A stretch of 64,000 nucleotides of DNA from Providencia rustigianii DSM 4541 (GCF_000156395.1 NZ_GG703817.1:629409-693408); one strand, 5' to 3'. Positions 48,878-58,702 are shown, counted from the first letter of the stretch. The notes: generated by a model from the sequence alone, not told the origin. Translations and numbers: made by a program.

Positions 48878-49993
48878 ATGGAAAAATCGCAAAAACGCAT
48901 GGATCTCCCCAAGCTTGTCCTTGGACTGCTCTCCATTATCTTTATGATAGCCACCTGTTTTTGGGTATTAAGTCCATTTATTTTAGGATTTGTATGGGCT
49001 GGGATGATGGTTATTGCCACTTGGCCAATTATGTTAAAACTACAAGTTCGACTATGGAATAAGCGTTGGCTCTCATCTGTCGTAATGGTGTTGCTGATTT
49101 TCTTACTGTTTGTTATTCCATCAAGTATCCTGATTGGCAGTATCATTCAAAATAGTGCTCCATTAATTGAACTTGCTAAGTCCCCAGCCAATATTACTTT
49201 ACCCGATTTAGAGTGGCTGAATCAGATCCCTATGGTTGGTGAAAAACTGTATTACGCATGGCATAGCCTAGTTGCTAGTGGTGGTAATGCACTGTTAGCT
49301 AAGGTTCAACCTTACATTGGTCAAGCCGCAGGTTGGTTTGCTACCCAAGCCATTAGTGCTAGCCGTTTTCTCTTCCATTTGATGCTGATGCTACTGTTCA
49401 GCGGTCTGCTTTATTATAAAGGTGAACTCGTCACTTTAGGCATTCGCCATTTTGCAGTTCGTTTAGCAGGGATCCGTGGTGATGCTGCGGTCGTGCTTGC
49501 AGCGCAATCCATCCGAGCAGTGGCACTCGGAGTTGTAGTGACTGCATTAGTACAAGCCATTGTTGGTGGTATTGGCTTAGCGCTTTCGGGGATTAGCTAT
49601 GCCGCCATCCTAACGGTACTCATCTTTATCTGCTGCGTGGCACAGATTGGACCATTACTCGTCATGATACCGTCTGTTCTGTGGCTATTTTGGACGGGAG
49701 ATACCACATGGGCCATTATCCTTGGTGTGTGGGCAGCAATCGTAGCGACCATGGATGGCGTACTGCGCCCTTGGTTGATTAAGATGGGTGCAGATCTTCC
49801 AATGGTACTGATTTTAATTGGGGTTATTGGTGGTATCCTATCATTCGGAATGATTGGCTTATTTATTGGTCCGGTTGTACTCGCCGTTTCTTACAGTTTG
49901 TTGAAGGCATGGATGAATGAAGTTGCACCACCGAGTGAAAGTTTAGATGAGACTGAAAAGTTTCTTGAAGAAGAGTTTTTAATGAAAAAGTAA
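48878..49993 (+). CDS. ydiK: YdiK, AI-2E (PerM) family transporter
   Basis: Inner-membrane protein of the AI-2E/PerM family, 371 residues, with about eight predicted membrane helices. Characteristic segments are LSPFILGFVWAGMMVIATWP and the C-terminal GGILSFGMIGLFIGPVVLAV. Function is unproven; E. coli YdiK is uncharacterised. It is divergent from ydiJ and followed by a terminator and then the RprA-type RNA gene, as in E. coli. Confidence 0.93.
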   Translation: MEKSQKRMDLPKLVLGLLSIIFMIATCFWVLSPFILGFVWAGMMVIATWPIMLKLQVRLWNKRWLSSVVMVLLIFLLFVIPSSILIGSIIQNSAPLIELAKSPANITLPDLEWLNQIPMVGEKLYYAWHSLVASGGNALLAKVQPYIGQAAGWFATQAISASRFLFHLMLMLLFSGLLYYKGELVTLGIRHFAVRLAGIRGDAAVVLAAQSIRAVALGVVVTALVQAIVGGIGLALSGISYAAILTVLIFICCVAQIGPLLVMIPSVLWLFWTGDTTWAIILGVWAAIVATMDGVLRPWLIKMGADLPMVLILIGVIGGILSFGMIGLFIGPVVLAVSYSLLKAWMNEVAPPSESLDETEKFLEEEFLMKK

Positions 49994-50010
49994 ATTTCAC
50001 TTAATTACAA

Positions 50011-50046
50011 AAAAGCATGCTCTATTTTGAGCATGCTTTTCTATTC
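50011..50046 (+). terminator. Terminator of ydiK
   Basis: AAAAGCATGCTC (50011-50022) pairs perfectly with GAGCATGCTTTT (50029-50040), followed by CTATTC. Confidence 0.8.
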
Positions 50047-50169
50047 TTTCATTCTCATTAATATTTAGAAACAATATTTAACACTCTTACGTTAGTTTTT
50101 ATTCTTAATTATGTTAATATTCTTTTCGTCGAATGAATTATCATTTAGGAACAATAAGTAATATTTTAT

Positions 50170-50215
50170 TAAGAGAGTTCTTAATGATTAACGTATAATA
50201 ACAGTTTATTATAAT
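50170..50215 (+). promoter_or_regulatory. rprA promoter with an RcsB-box-like palindrome
   Basis: TAAGAGAGTTCTTA (50170-50183) resembles the Rcs box TAAGAATATTCCTA. Downstream are a -35-like TTAACG (50188-50193) and a perfect -10 TATAAT (50210-50215) 16 nt apart, so the box abuts the -35 as at Rcs-activated promoters. A second TATAAT at 50194-50199 could give an earlier start. Confidence 0.6.
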
Positions 50216-50221
50216 CTTGTT

Positions 50222-50336
50222 ACTATATCTTCGATAATGAATATCTAGCTATGTTTTTTATATTACTAAACGTAGTTTACTCAATGAATTGCTGTGTGTA
50301 GTCTTTGCCTGTCAGCCCATGATAGGCTTTTTTTTT
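50222..50336 (+). ncRNA. rprA: RprA-type small RNA (Rcs-controlled rpoS activator)
   Basis: Hfq-dependent RNA that in E. coli opens the rpoS leader and adjusts biofilm genes. The block GAATTGCTGTGTGTAGTC (50286-50303) plus TTTGCC matches E. coli RprA as I recall it. The terminator GCCTGTCA-GCCCA-TGATAGGC (50307-50327) with nine U occupies the same place. Gene order (ydiK, rprA, then ppsA side) is conserved. The 5' half differs from E. coli and only a short hairpin (TAAAC/GTTTA) is seen there. The 5' end is estimated from promoter spacing. Confidence 0.88.
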
Positions 50337-50583
50337 ATCTAAACCCCAGCGCCCCTCCGTGACTTATATTATATTCTCAAATTACACTTTATACGTGATT
50401 ACACATAATTAGGGTATTATCTGATTAATAAAGTTGTCATTATATTTTTAATATTAATTCCGACACTAATAATGAGACGATAGTTTTATTTTGATGAAAT
50501 AATAGTTAGCTTTTATGAATTATTACTTAATTCAAACCTATTACGTGTTTATTCCAATTTATGTAATAGGCTAAATCTATATA
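50337..50583. other. Gap between rprA and the ppsA terminator
   Basis: About 250 bp of AT-rich DNA. I see no gene or clear signal; genes between rprA and ppsA in E. coli are missing here. Confidence 0.4.
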
Positions 50584-50622
50584 TAAAAAAGGCCGGTAAA
50601 TTATAATTATTTACCGGCCTTC
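50584..50622 (-). terminator. Terminator of ppsA
   Basis: AAGGCCGGTAAAT (50589-50601) pairs with ATTTACCGGCCTT (50609-50621). On the minus strand it is followed by a TTTT-rich tail, 33 nt past the ppsA stop. Confidence 0.85.
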
Positions 50623-50654
50623 CATGATAAGTTAATTAAAATATAATTATTAAC

Positions 50655-53033
50655 TTATTGATTTTCAGCGATTGTTAGCCATGTTTGAACAACAGTATCC
50701 GGGTTCAATGATAAGCTATCAATCCCTTCATCCACCAACCATTGTGCAAAATCTTGATGGTCTGAAGGACCTTGACCACAAATGCCTACATATTTGTTCT
50801 GACGTTTAGCGGCTTTGATTGCCATCGACAACATTGCCTTAACGGCATCATTACGCTCATCAAACAGCTCAGATACCACGCCCGAGTCTCTATCGAGACC
50901 AAGAGTTAACTGAGTCATATCATTCGAACCAATAGAGAAGCCATCAAAGTGCTCAAGGAACTGGTCTGCAAGTAACGCATTCGATGGGATTTCACACATC
51001 ATAATGAGTTTGAGACCATTTTCGCCACGTTTCAAATCATGCTTAGCTAATTCAGCAACCACAGACTCGGCTTGTGCAACGGTACGTACGAATGGGATCA
51101 TCACTTCAACGTTAGTTAGACCCATAGTATTACGAACACGTTTAACTGCTTCACACTCTAATGCAAAGCATGCACGGAAACTATCTGACACATAGCGTCC
51201 TGCGCCGCGGAAGCCCAACATAGGGTTTTCTTCTTTGGGCTCATACACATCCCCCCCAACGAGATTCGCATACTCGTTAGATTTAAAGTCAGATAAACGG
51301 ACAATCACGCGTTTTGGCCAGAATGCAGCCGCTAACGTCGAAATACCTTCAGTCAGTTTACTAATATAGAACTCAACAGGGTCATCATACCCCGCCATCA
51401 TGCTACGAATTTCGCTCTGTAATTCAGGTGATTGTGCATCAAACTCTAATAATGCTCTTGGATGAACACCGATCATACGGTTGATAATGAATTCTAATCG
51501 GGCTAAGCCAACACCTTCATTTGGTAAACAAGCAAAGTCGAATGCACGGTCAGGGTTGCCCACGTTCATCATGATTTTTACATTCAGGTCCGGCATATTG
51601 TCGACTTCAGAGCTATGGATTTCAAACTCTAATTTACCGTCGTACACAAACCCTGTATCCCCTTCAGAACATGAAATGGTTACTTCCTGACCTTCTTTCA
51701 GGCGTTCAGTCGCATCACCACAACCAACCACAGCAGGAATCCCCAACTCACGAGCAATAATTGCCGCGTGGCAAGTACGTCCACCACGGTTAGTCACGAT
51801 TGCAGCGGCTTTTTTCATGATCGGTTCCCAATCAGGATCCGTCATGTCCGTCACTAATACATCACCAGGTTGAATTCTATCCATCTCACTTAAGTTATGG
51901 ATAACTTTCACACTTCCTGCACCAATACGATGACCAATAGCACGTCCTTCAACTAAAACCTGCCCTTGATTTTTCAGTTGATAGCGTTCCATAACCTGCT
52001 GATTTGAACGAACGGTTTCCGGTCGAGCTTGAACAATATATAGACGACCATTATGTCCATCTTTTGCCCACTCGATGTCCATTGGACGACCATAGTGTTT
52101 TTCAATTTGCAGAGCCTGACGAGATAACTCTTCTACTTCATGATCAGTCAAAGAGAAACGATTGCGTAGTGCTTCTGGTACATCTTCAATCTTAACTTGT
52201 TTACCGTGCTCTTTACTGTCGGCATACACCATTTGTAATTTTTTAGAGCCTAAAGTACGACGAACAATTGCAGGCTTATTATTTTGTAATGTTGGCTTAT
52301 GTACGTAGAACTCGTCAGGATTGACAGCGCCTTGTACAACCATCTCACCAAGACCATAAGCAGAGGTAATAAAGACAACTTGATCGAAACCAGATTCAGT
52401 ATCGATAGTAAACATAACGCCCGAGGACGCCAGATCAGAACGTACCATTCTTTGCACACCAGCAGAGAGGGCTACCCCACGATGGTCATAACCTTGGTGT
52501 ACACGATAAGATATAGCACGATCATTAAACAGCGACGCAAATACGTGTTTAATTGCAACCAGTACAGCATCAATCCCTTGCACGTTGAGGAATGTCTCTT
52601 GTTGCCCTGCAAATGAAGCGTCAGGCATATCCTCAGCAGTGGCAGATGAGCGAACAGCGAATGAAGCGTCAGCTTCACCTTCAGACAACGTAAGAAAGGC
52701 CTCACGGATATCCTGTTCTAGCTCTTTCGTCAGTGGGGTCTCAATCACCCATTGACGGATCTGAGCACCGGCAATCGCCAGTTGATTCACATCATCAATA
52801 TCCGTTTCATCTAGCAGGTTATAAATACGTTGGTTTACACCACTCTGCTCCAGAAAATTATTAAACGCCTGTGCGGTTGTCGCAAAACCGTTTGGTACGG
52901 ATACACCAAGATCGGATAAGTTGGTAATCATTTCACCGAGAGAGGCATTTTTACCGCCTACACGGTCAACATCATTCATCCCTAATTGGTTATACCAAAG
53001 TACATTACACGGAGTAAGGCCATTTGTGGACAT
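50655..53033 (-). CDS. ppsA: Phosphoenolpyruvate synthase
   Basis: Gluconeogenic enzyme making PEP from pyruvate and ATP. It has 792 residues as in E. coli. The N-terminal ATP-grasp pyruvate phosphate dikinase domain ([34 protein letters not shown] in parts) is followed by a swivelling phosphohistidine domain ([19 protein letters not shown], catalytic His). The TIM-barrel PEP domain has [18 protein letters not shown] and CGQGPSD with the catalytic Cys. It is regulated by the divergently encoded PpsR and probably by Cra. Confidence 0.98.
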   Translation of the reverse strand: MSTNGLTPCNVLWYNQLGMNDVDRVGGKNASLGEMITNLSDLGVSVPNGFATTAQAFNNFLEQSGVNQRIYNLLDETDIDDVNQLAIAGAQIRQWVIETPLTKELEQDIREAFLTLSEGEADASFAVRSSATAEDMPDASFAGQQETFLNVQGIDAVLVAIKHVFASLFNDRAISYRVHQGYDHRGVALSAGVQRMVRSDLASSGVMFTIDTESGFDQVVFITSAYGLGEMVVQGAVNPDEFYVHKPTLQNNKPAIVRRTLGSKKLQMVYADSKEHGKQVKIEDVPEALRNRFSLTDHEVEELSRQALQIEKHYGRPMDIEWAKDGHNGRLYIVQARPETVRSNQQVMERYQLKNQGQVLVEGRAIGHRIGAGSVKVIHNLSEMDRIQPGDVLVTDMTDPDWEPIMKKAAAIVTNRGGRTCHAAIIARELGIPAVVGCGDATERLKEGQEVTISCSEGDTGFVYDGKLEFEIHSSEVDNMPDLNVKIMMNVGNPDRAFDFACLPNEGVGLARLEFIINRMIGVHPRALLEFDAQSPELQSEIRSMMAGYDDPVEFYISKLTEGISTLAAAFWPKRVIVRLSDFKSNEYANLVGGDVYEPKEENPMLGFRGAGRYVSDSFRACFALECEAVKRVRNTMGLTNVEVMIPFVRTVAQAESVVAELAKHDLKRGENGLKLIMMCEIPSNALLADQFLEHFDGFSIGSNDMTQLTLGLDRDSGVVSELFDERNDAVKAMLSMAIKAAKRQNKYVGICGQGPSDHQDFAQWLVDEGIDSLSLNPDTVVQTWLTIAENQ

Positions 53034-53148
53034 TGAAAGCGATCCTTCTATAGCAATTTAGTGACAGACAACAAATCGTAAAAAATCTCGTTGGCGAAAA
53101 TTCGCCTCGCGAATAGACTAGCACAGACGTTATGGGAAGATGGACTGG

Positions 53149-53160
53149 TGAATCGTTCCA
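53149..53160. promoter_or_regulatory. Candidate Cra (FruR) operator at the ppsA promoter
   Basis: TGAATCGTTCCA matches the Cra consensus TGAATCGWTTCA at 11 of 12 positions and lies 116 bp upstream of ppsA. Cra activates ppsA in E. coli. Confidence 0.65.
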
Positions 53161-53296
53161 TCATTGAATAAAAAATTTTTGTTCTAAAAATTGTTCAAAT
53201 TATGTCTATACTTCCCCGCATAAACTATTTTTTAAACTTTAATCGATTACAATATTTCAACAATCTGGCAATAAATACGATAAAAAGAAATCATTT

Positions 53297-54157
53297 ATGA
53301 GCGAGCTAAATCCAATGAATAAGAGTGTCAACCAAGCCCAGCGAACTGTTTTTTTTATTTCTGATGGCACGGCAATAACCGCTGAAACGTTAGGGCATGC
53401 CGTATTGTCTCAATTTCCTTTATCTTTTATTTCTTATACTTTACCGTTTGTAACCACTGAGGCTCGCGCATTAGAAATCAAACAAAAAATTGACGTAATT
53501 TATACCGAAACTCAGATGCGTCCGCTGGTGTTCTATTCAATTATATCCCCACAAGTTAGAGAGATAATTACCCAAAGCTCAGGATTCTGTCAGGATATTG
53601 TGCAAAGTTTAGTCGCACCAATCCAACGTGAAGTCGGTTTAGAGCCTGAACCAAAGTTGAATCGTACCCATGGCTTATCTATGCAGAATATGAATCAGTA
53701 TGATGCCCGTATTGCAGCGATTGAATACACCTTAGCTCATGATGATGGTATTTCATTGCGTAACCTAGAGCAGGCTCAAGTGATTTTAATCGGTGTCTCT
53801 CGCTGTGGAAAAACACCCACAAGCTTATATTTAGCCATGCAATTTGGCATTCAAGCCGCAAATTATCCATTCACAGCCGATGATATGGATAATTTACAGT
53901 TACCCATAGCTCTACGTCCTTATACCCATAAGTTATTTGGATTGACAATCAGCCCTGAGCGATTAGCTGCAATCCGTGAAGAACGTCGAGAAAATAGCCG
54001 ATATGCCTCTTTACGCCAGTGTCGTATCGAGATTTCAGAAGTTGAAGCTTTGTTTAGACAGAATAAAATCAATTACTTAAATACCACAAACTACTCTGTT
54101 GAAGAAATTTCGGCAAAAGTGATTGATACGATGGGGCTACAACGTCGTATTTTTTAG
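53297..54157 (+). CDS. ppsR: PpsR (YdiA), PEP synthase regulatory kinase/pyrophosphorylase
   Basis: Bifunctional DUF299 protein that inactivates PpsA by ADP-dependent threonine phosphorylation and reactivates it by phosphorolysis. It has 286 residues. The N-terminal [18 protein letters not shown] and the P-loop [15 protein letters not shown] are diagnostic, with [20 protein letters not shown] following. The start at 53297 is the longest plausible; an internal ATG at 53315 is possible. It is divergent from ppsA. Confidence 0.95.
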   Translation: MSELNPMNKSVNQAQRTVFFISDGTAITAETLGHAVLSQFPLSFISYTLPFVTTEARALEIKQKIDVIYTETQMRPLVFYSIISPQVREIITQSSGFCQDIVQSLVAPIQREVGLEPEPKLNRTHGLSMQNMNQYDARIAAIEYTLAHDDGISLRNLEQAQVILIGVSRCGKTPTSLYLAMQFGIQAANYPFTADDMDNLQLPIALRPYTHKLFGLTISPERLAAIREERRENSRYASLRQCRIEISEVEALFRQNKINYLNTTNYSVEEISAKVIDTMGLQRRIF

Positions 54158-54278
54158 CAGAATAAAATATAAAAAATTATTCATTCAACCCTGATTGAAG
54201 GTTGAATTTGAGCCACTTTCGTTTATTGTGACTTTAGTCACTAATATGGCTCAGCCTATTAAAGTTTTGAGAAACGAA

Positions 54279-55328
54279 ATGCATAAAACAGATGAGTTAC
54301 GCACTCAGCGAGTGGACAGCCTAATTACGCCACAAACGCTCGCAGAGGAATTCCCTATTTCACAAGAGATTGCTGAAAACGTGACAGCGTCACGTAAGAG
54401 AATTGAAAATATTTTATCGGGTCAAGACCCTCGCTTGTTAGTTATCGTGGGCCCATGCTCAATTCATGATATCGACGCTGCAATTGAGTATGCAAATAAA
54501 CTCAACCAGTTACGTCAAAAATATCAAGACCGACTAGAAATCGTCATGCGGACTTATTTTGAGAAGCCGCGAACGGTTGTCGGCTGGAAAGGACTCATCT
54601 CCGATCCCCATCTTGATAACTCGTGCCAAGTCAATACAGGGATACGACTCGCTCGTAAGTTACTAATTGAGGTTAACCAATTAGGACTGGCAACGGCTAC
54701 CGAATTTCTCGATATGGTAACAGGGCAATATATTGCTGACCTTATCAGTTGGGGAGCTATCGGCGCGCGCACGACAGAAAGCCAAATTCATCGCGAAATG
54801 GCATCAGCCCTATCCTGCCCTGTTGGGTTCAAGAATGGTACTGATGGTAATATCAATATTGCGATTGATGCAATCCGTGCAGCAAAAGCCCAACATATGT
54901 TTTTATCACCAGATAAAACTGGGCAAATGACGATTTATCAAACTAGCGGGAACCCACATGGTCATGTGATCATGCGTGGAGGCAAAAAGCCAAACTATAC
55001 AGCAGAATATATTCAAGAAGCCTGCGATAAATTGCATAAATTTGGATTAGCTGAACATTTAGTGGTCGATTTTAGTCATGGAAATTGTCAAAAAATACAC
55101 CGCCGTCAGTTAGATGTAGCCAAAGATATTGCAAAGCAAATTGAACAGGGTTCAACGGTTATTAGCGGTGTGATGGCAGAAAGTTTCCTACTGGAAGGGA
55201 ACCAACAAATTAAAGAAAACCAGCCTTTGGTTTACGGTCAATCAATTACTGATCCTTGTCTTGGATGGGAAGATACTGAACAATTGATTGAAATCCTTGC
55301 TAACGCTGTCAATTCACGTTTTAAATAA
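54279..55328 (+). CDS. aroH: 3-deoxy-7-phosphoheptulonate synthase, AroH type (Trp-sensitive)
   Basis: First enzyme of the shikimate pathway, condensing PEP with erythrose 4-phosphate. It has 349 residues from ATG 54279 (MHKTDELRTQRVDSLITP), aligned to E. coli AroH (348). Upstream ATGs at 54195 and 54246 lack homology. Metal/substrate motifs: VGPCSIHD, TYFEKPRTVVGWKGL, GARTTESQIHREMAS, DFSHGNC. The AroH assignment over AroF/AroG rests on overall similarity and on the ppsA-ppsR-aroH order. PEP made by PpsA is its substrate. Confidence 0.94.
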   Translation: MHKTDELRTQRVDSLITPQTLAEEFPISQEIAENVTASRKRIENILSGQDPRLLVIVGPCSIHDIDAAIEYANKLNQLRQKYQDRLEIVMRTYFEKPRTVVGWKGLISDPHLDNSCQVNTGIRLARKLLIEVNQLGLATATEFLDMVTGQYIADLISWGAIGARTTESQIHREMASALSCPVGFKNGTDGNINIAIDAIRAAKAQHMFLSPDKTGQMTIYQTSGNPHGHVIMRGGKKPNYTAEYIQEACDKLHKFGLAEHLVVDFSHGNCQKIHRRQLDVAKDIAKQIEQGSTVISGVMAESFLLEGNQQIKENQPLVYGQSITDPCLGWEDTEQLIEILANAVNSRFK

Positions 55329-55342
55329 ACTCGTTCATAGGG

Positions 55343-55373
55343 TCACTTTAGCTTAATTTTAAAGCTAAAGTGA
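55343..55373 (+). terminator. Hairpin at the end of aroH
   Basis: TCACTTTAGCTT (55343-55354) pairs with AAGCTAAAGTGA (55362-55373), 14 nt after the aroH stop. The T-tail is weak. Confidence 0.55.
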
Positions 55374-55498
55374 CTTCAAGCAGTTACCCCGCGAATATAT
55401 CACCAACAATCAATTCACCATTAAAAATAATTAGCTATTAATTCTTTTATATTATTTATTTTTAGCTAGAAATTACTTGATCTCCCTTAGTTTCAATT

Positions 55499-55517
55499 GA
55501 TAATGATTCTCGTTTTT
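55499..55517. promoter_or_regulatory. Candidate Fur box of the TonB-dependent receptor gene
   Basis: GATAATGATTCTCGTTTTT has a perfect left arm (GATAATGAT) and 14 of 19 consensus positions. It lies about 80 bp before the receptor start, the usual place for Fur control of iron/haem uptake genes. Confidence 0.7.
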
Positions 55518-55595
55518 AACCGCAAGCCACCCAGCGATACATTTAACTATCTAGGCAGCCAGCATCATACATATCAATCAGGAAAGGATTTCCTA

Positions 55596-57737
55596 ATGGC
55601 GTTTACACCGACATCTGCATCAAGAGCAGATTATTCATACAATAAAAAATTCTCTTTATCGACTTTAACCCTCGCAATTTCTATCACCGGATTTAGCGCG
55701 AATATTCATGCAACACAAGATGTCATGCATGTCACATCTCCCCCACTCAATAACGAAAAATTGGCTGTCGCTGAGCAAATTGAAATAATTGATGCAACTG
55801 CACCAGAACATCAAACTGCAAGCTCTGCGCTGAGTTTACTCAAGGGGCAATCCGGTGTTTTTGTGACTGGAATGGGCAGTACTTACGGTGAAGGGGTTCA
55901 AATGCGCGGTTATGATTCGCGCGGTGTTAAAGTGACCATCGACAATATCACACAGGATTTTAACTCTGGTTTGTTTGATGCAACGTTCATAGACCCCTCA
56001 TTAGTCAGTAAAGTCTATGTTCATAAAGGTGCATCTTCCGTCCAACATGGTAGCGGTGCCCTTGCTGGCGTTGTTTCATTAAAAACATTGAATGCGGCTG
56101 ATGTGCTAGCTTCTGGGAAAAATTTAGGTGGGCGAGTATTTAGCGGCATTAATCGTAATGACCATAGTTATTACGCAGGCGCAACATTACTGGGGAGAAC
56201 AGATACCTTTGATAGTCTATTCAGTTACAGCCAGCGTAAAAAATTTTTCACCGCCTCTCCTGATTCCGTAAATTTCGATAACCATGAAAAAATTCACAAT
56301 TGGATGTTAAAAACTTCTTGGCTGGCTAACCCAGCTTATCAAGTTGGATTACAACTACGCGAGTATCGCAATGATGGTACTAGCCTAAAACAACCTACAA
56401 CCATTGATACCAAGAAAGTGATGTACGCGAATACACCTCATCAGCGTCAGAGTCATCAACGTGATGTGCTAATAAACCAACGTTTTACACCACAGAATAA
56501 ATTTAACTGGCAAGCAGAATGGGATCTGTATTATACCGATTTATATTTGAGCCAATTAGATTTAGTTAAAGCCATCAAAAAACCTAACGAGTATGGTGAG
56601 GAGTCTCGTAACCAATACACTTATGGAACAAAATTTTCCAACAGTTTTACTGTTCCAGTATCCAGTTGGGCATATAATTATATGCAAAGTGGTTTTGAAC
56701 ACTATCAACAGAAACAAACGCCTAATCAATATGCGATTAGCTATCCTCCAACTGAACTGTCCAATACGTCAGGCTGGCTAATCAGTGACCTGACCCTACA
56801 GCATTTACCTATCACCTTATCTGCGGGAACACGCTTTACCCAATATCAAGTGAATCGAGAAGGTTTCGATAAAAGTCAGCATACTAACTGGTCCTCTCGC
56901 TTTGCTGTGAACGCAACACCAACTTCATGGTTAAGTCTCCACTCATCTTATGCGGAGGGCTTCCGTGCACCACGAATGGCTGAGCTATATAATGATTCTC
57001 AACATTTTAAAATACCCATCTACGGAATATCAGTTTTCAGACCATCCCCTGATCTAAAACCAGAAACCAATCAGACCATAGAAGCCGGATTTAAGCTGAG
57101 TTTTGATGATTTTGTTGTAGCAAATGATTTCATTCAAATTGGCAGTACCTACTTTACGACCAAAGCTGATAACTATATTGCTACCCATGCGGTATATAAA
57201 AAGGCCGTGGGACGAGATTTTATGTGGACATGGCTCCCAAAAGAGGTTTATTACATCAATGTTCCATCAGCCACCATCACTGGGTTTGATAGCTTTATTA
57301 AATATCAATCCCAATGGTTTGAACTCAGCCTCAATCATAACGTCACAGTCGCTAAAGAAGATGTTGAAAATTACTCACTCTCTTCGATCCGACCAGAAAC
57401 TTTAACGACACATTTCAAAACTCCTATCGCAAGTACAGGCGTCAATATCGGATGGATTGGTGAGTTTTCAGCAAAAACTCAATTTACGGGAGATAGTACA
57501 TACAAGCTAAAAGACCATAAATTTGATGAAAACCTAGATCGCCATCGTAGAGAGATTATTCAATACGCTGGTTATGGAGTTCATGATTTCTATGTGAATT
57601 ATCATGCCGATCAATTCGTTAAGGGATTGAATACCACCCTTACGATGAAAAATGCTTTCGACCGCCAATATGTTTCTTCACTCGGTGTCCCACAAGAGGG
57701 TCGTAATTTTTATTGGCATGTTAACTATAACTGGTAA
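55596..57737 (+). CDS. TonB-dependent outer-membrane receptor, haem/haemoglobin type
   Basis: 713-residue outer-membrane gated channel. The start at 55596 has AGGAAAGGA upstream. A signal peptide ends near A39 (SANIHA). The plug domain follows (VQMRGYDSRGVKVTIDNI; VYVHKGASSVQHGSGALAGVVSL), then a 22-strand-type barrel ending in the terminal Trp (HVNYNW). FRAP at 456-459 with His at ~470 (NDSQHFK) and then PDLKPE near 485 corresponds to the FRAP/NPNL region carrying the haem-ligand His in HasR/HemR-like receptors. A Fur box is upstream. No dedicated tonB, haem ABC or oxygenase genes are adjacent, so it is an orphan uptake gene. Ligand assignment is inference. Confidence 0.85.
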   Translation: MAFTPTSASRADYSYNKKFSLSTLTLAISITGFSANIHATQDVMHVTSPPLNNEKLAVAEQIEIIDATAPEHQTASSALSLLKGQSGVFVTGMGSTYGEGVQMRGYDSRGVKVTIDNITQDFNSGLFDATFIDPSLVSKVYVHKGASSVQHGSGALAGVVSLKTLNAADVLASGKNLGGRVFSGINRNDHSYYAGATLLGRTDTFDSLFSYSQRKKFFTASPDSVNFDNHEKIHNWMLKTSWLANPAYQVGLQLREYRNDGTSLKQPTTIDTKKVMYANTPHQRQSHQRDVLINQRFTPQNKFNWQAEWDLYYTDLYLSQLDLVKAIKKPNEYGEESRNQYTYGTKFSNSFTVPVSSWAYNYMQSGFEHYQQKQTPNQYAISYPPTELSNTSGWLISDLTLQHLPITLSAGTRFTQYQVNREGFDKSQHTNWSSRFAVNATPTSWLSLHSSYAEGFRAPRMAELYNDSQHFKIPIYGISVFRPSPDLKPETNQTIEAGFKLSFDDFVVANDFIQIGSTYFTTKADNYIATHAVYKKAVGRDFMWTWLPKEVYYINVPSATITGFDSFIKYQSQWFELSLNHNVTVAKEDVENYSLSSIRPETLTTHFKTPIASTGVNIGWIGEFSAKTQFTGDSTYKLKDHKFDENLDRHRREIIQYAGYGVHDFYVNYHADQFVKGLNTTLTMKNAFDRQYVSSLGVPQEGRNFYWHVNYNW

Positions 57738-58273
57738 CCAATTAGCAAATAATAATTAGAATGGTAGGCTCCTTTTTTACACAATTACCTGTAATCAATG
57801 AGCCTGCCATCACAATTTAAACAGTAATAAGCCCGCGAACTCTCTACCATTATGCGATTTCTAAAGCTGATAAGCCTATGATTCAATTCAACTCGGAATT
57901 TCCTGTTAATTGTTATTGCTTGGTGACAAATAAACTACTAATTAGCACAAATAAAATATCAATAGTTTACTTGGTTAATAAAATCGAACAGATCGAACAA
58001 TAATTTTGAATAAATAAAAAATCATCGAATACTCTAGCCAGGAAAAACAAAATAAATCAATTAACCTATTGAATATATACAACAATAAACATGCATCTAT
58101 GTATGTTTAACTCTACAAGGTTTGACAAAACCTATCGTAACAATAGTTATTCTCATTCAAAAAAAGCACGATTAGCCTATCGATATATCGGAAAAAAAGG
58201 AAGAATAGACCATAATTTCATGAGTTATTATTAGTTATTAATGAACAATAGCCTACGGTTGTAGGAGGTAAAT
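57738..58273. other. Intergenic region between the receptor and the MarA/SoxS-like gene
   Basis: 536 bp, AT-rich. After the receptor, ATGGTAGGCTC (57761-57771) and GAGCCTGCCAT (57800-57810) form a long-loop hairpin, possibly a terminator. A marbox-like element lies at 58163-58181, shortly before the regulator gene. No other gene is seen. Confidence 0.4.
58163..58181 (+). promoter_or_regulatory. Candidate marbox upstream of the MarA/SoxS-like gene
   Basis: AAAGCACGATTAGCCTATC fits the degenerate marbox AYnGCACnnWnnRYYAAAY at the GCAC core, W and RYY positions, with mismatches at the second base and in the AAA. It lies about 95 bp before the start, so autoregulation is plausible but unproven. 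Confidence 0.4.
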
Positions 58274-58645
58274 ATGTCAGAAAGCGTAGTCAACGAAATT
58301 ATTAGATGGCTAGAAAGCCAATTGCAACGTAATGAAGGCATCAAAATCGATACCATTGCGGATAAAAGTGGATATTCAAAATGGCATTTACAGCGAGTCT
58401 TCAAAGAACTTAAAGGCTGTACTCTTGGTGAATATGTTCGTAAACGCCGCTTGCTAGAAGCCGCAAAATCGTTACGTGAAGGTAACTTACCGATCCTCGA
58501 CATTGCCTTGCAATATGGTTTTAGCTCTCAGGCGACATTTACTCGCATATTTAAAAAGCATTTTGACACTACACCAGCGAAATTTCGCCAAGCAGGTGAA
58601 TTACCTGAGTGTAAAACGTTCATGACCTGTAATTGCCATCACTAA
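58274..58645 (+). CDS. MarA/SoxS/Rob-family activator, PqrA/AarP-like
   Basis: 123-residue AraC-family activator with only the DNA-binding domain, of the class that controls multidrug efflux, porins and oxidative-stress genes. HTH1: IDTIADKSGYSKWHLQRVFK. HTH2: ILDIALQYGFSSQATFTRIFK. Such size and sequence suit Proteus PqrA or Providencia AarP (activator of the aac(2')-Ia gene) better than MarA itself. An unusual tail ends C113-x5-C119-x-C121-H-H. GGAGGT precedes the ATG. A terminator at 58703-58730 follows. Confidence 0.85.
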   Translation: MSESVVNEIIRWLESQLQRNEGIKIDTIADKSGYSKWHLQRVFKELKGCTLGEYVRKRRLLEAAKSLREGNLPILDIALQYGFSSQATFTRIFKKHFDTTPAKFRQAGELPECKTFMTCNCHH

Positions 58646-58702
58646 GTAAAAATTAGATTTTCGTTGCACCCTCAAACAACCATTCAAACGAAATCTATCT
58701 TT

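Noticed and set aside
58141..58165. Possible second Fur box before the MarA/SoxS-like gene (TTATTCTCATTC)
   Set aside because: Only about 11 of 19 positions match, little better than chance in AT-rich DNA.
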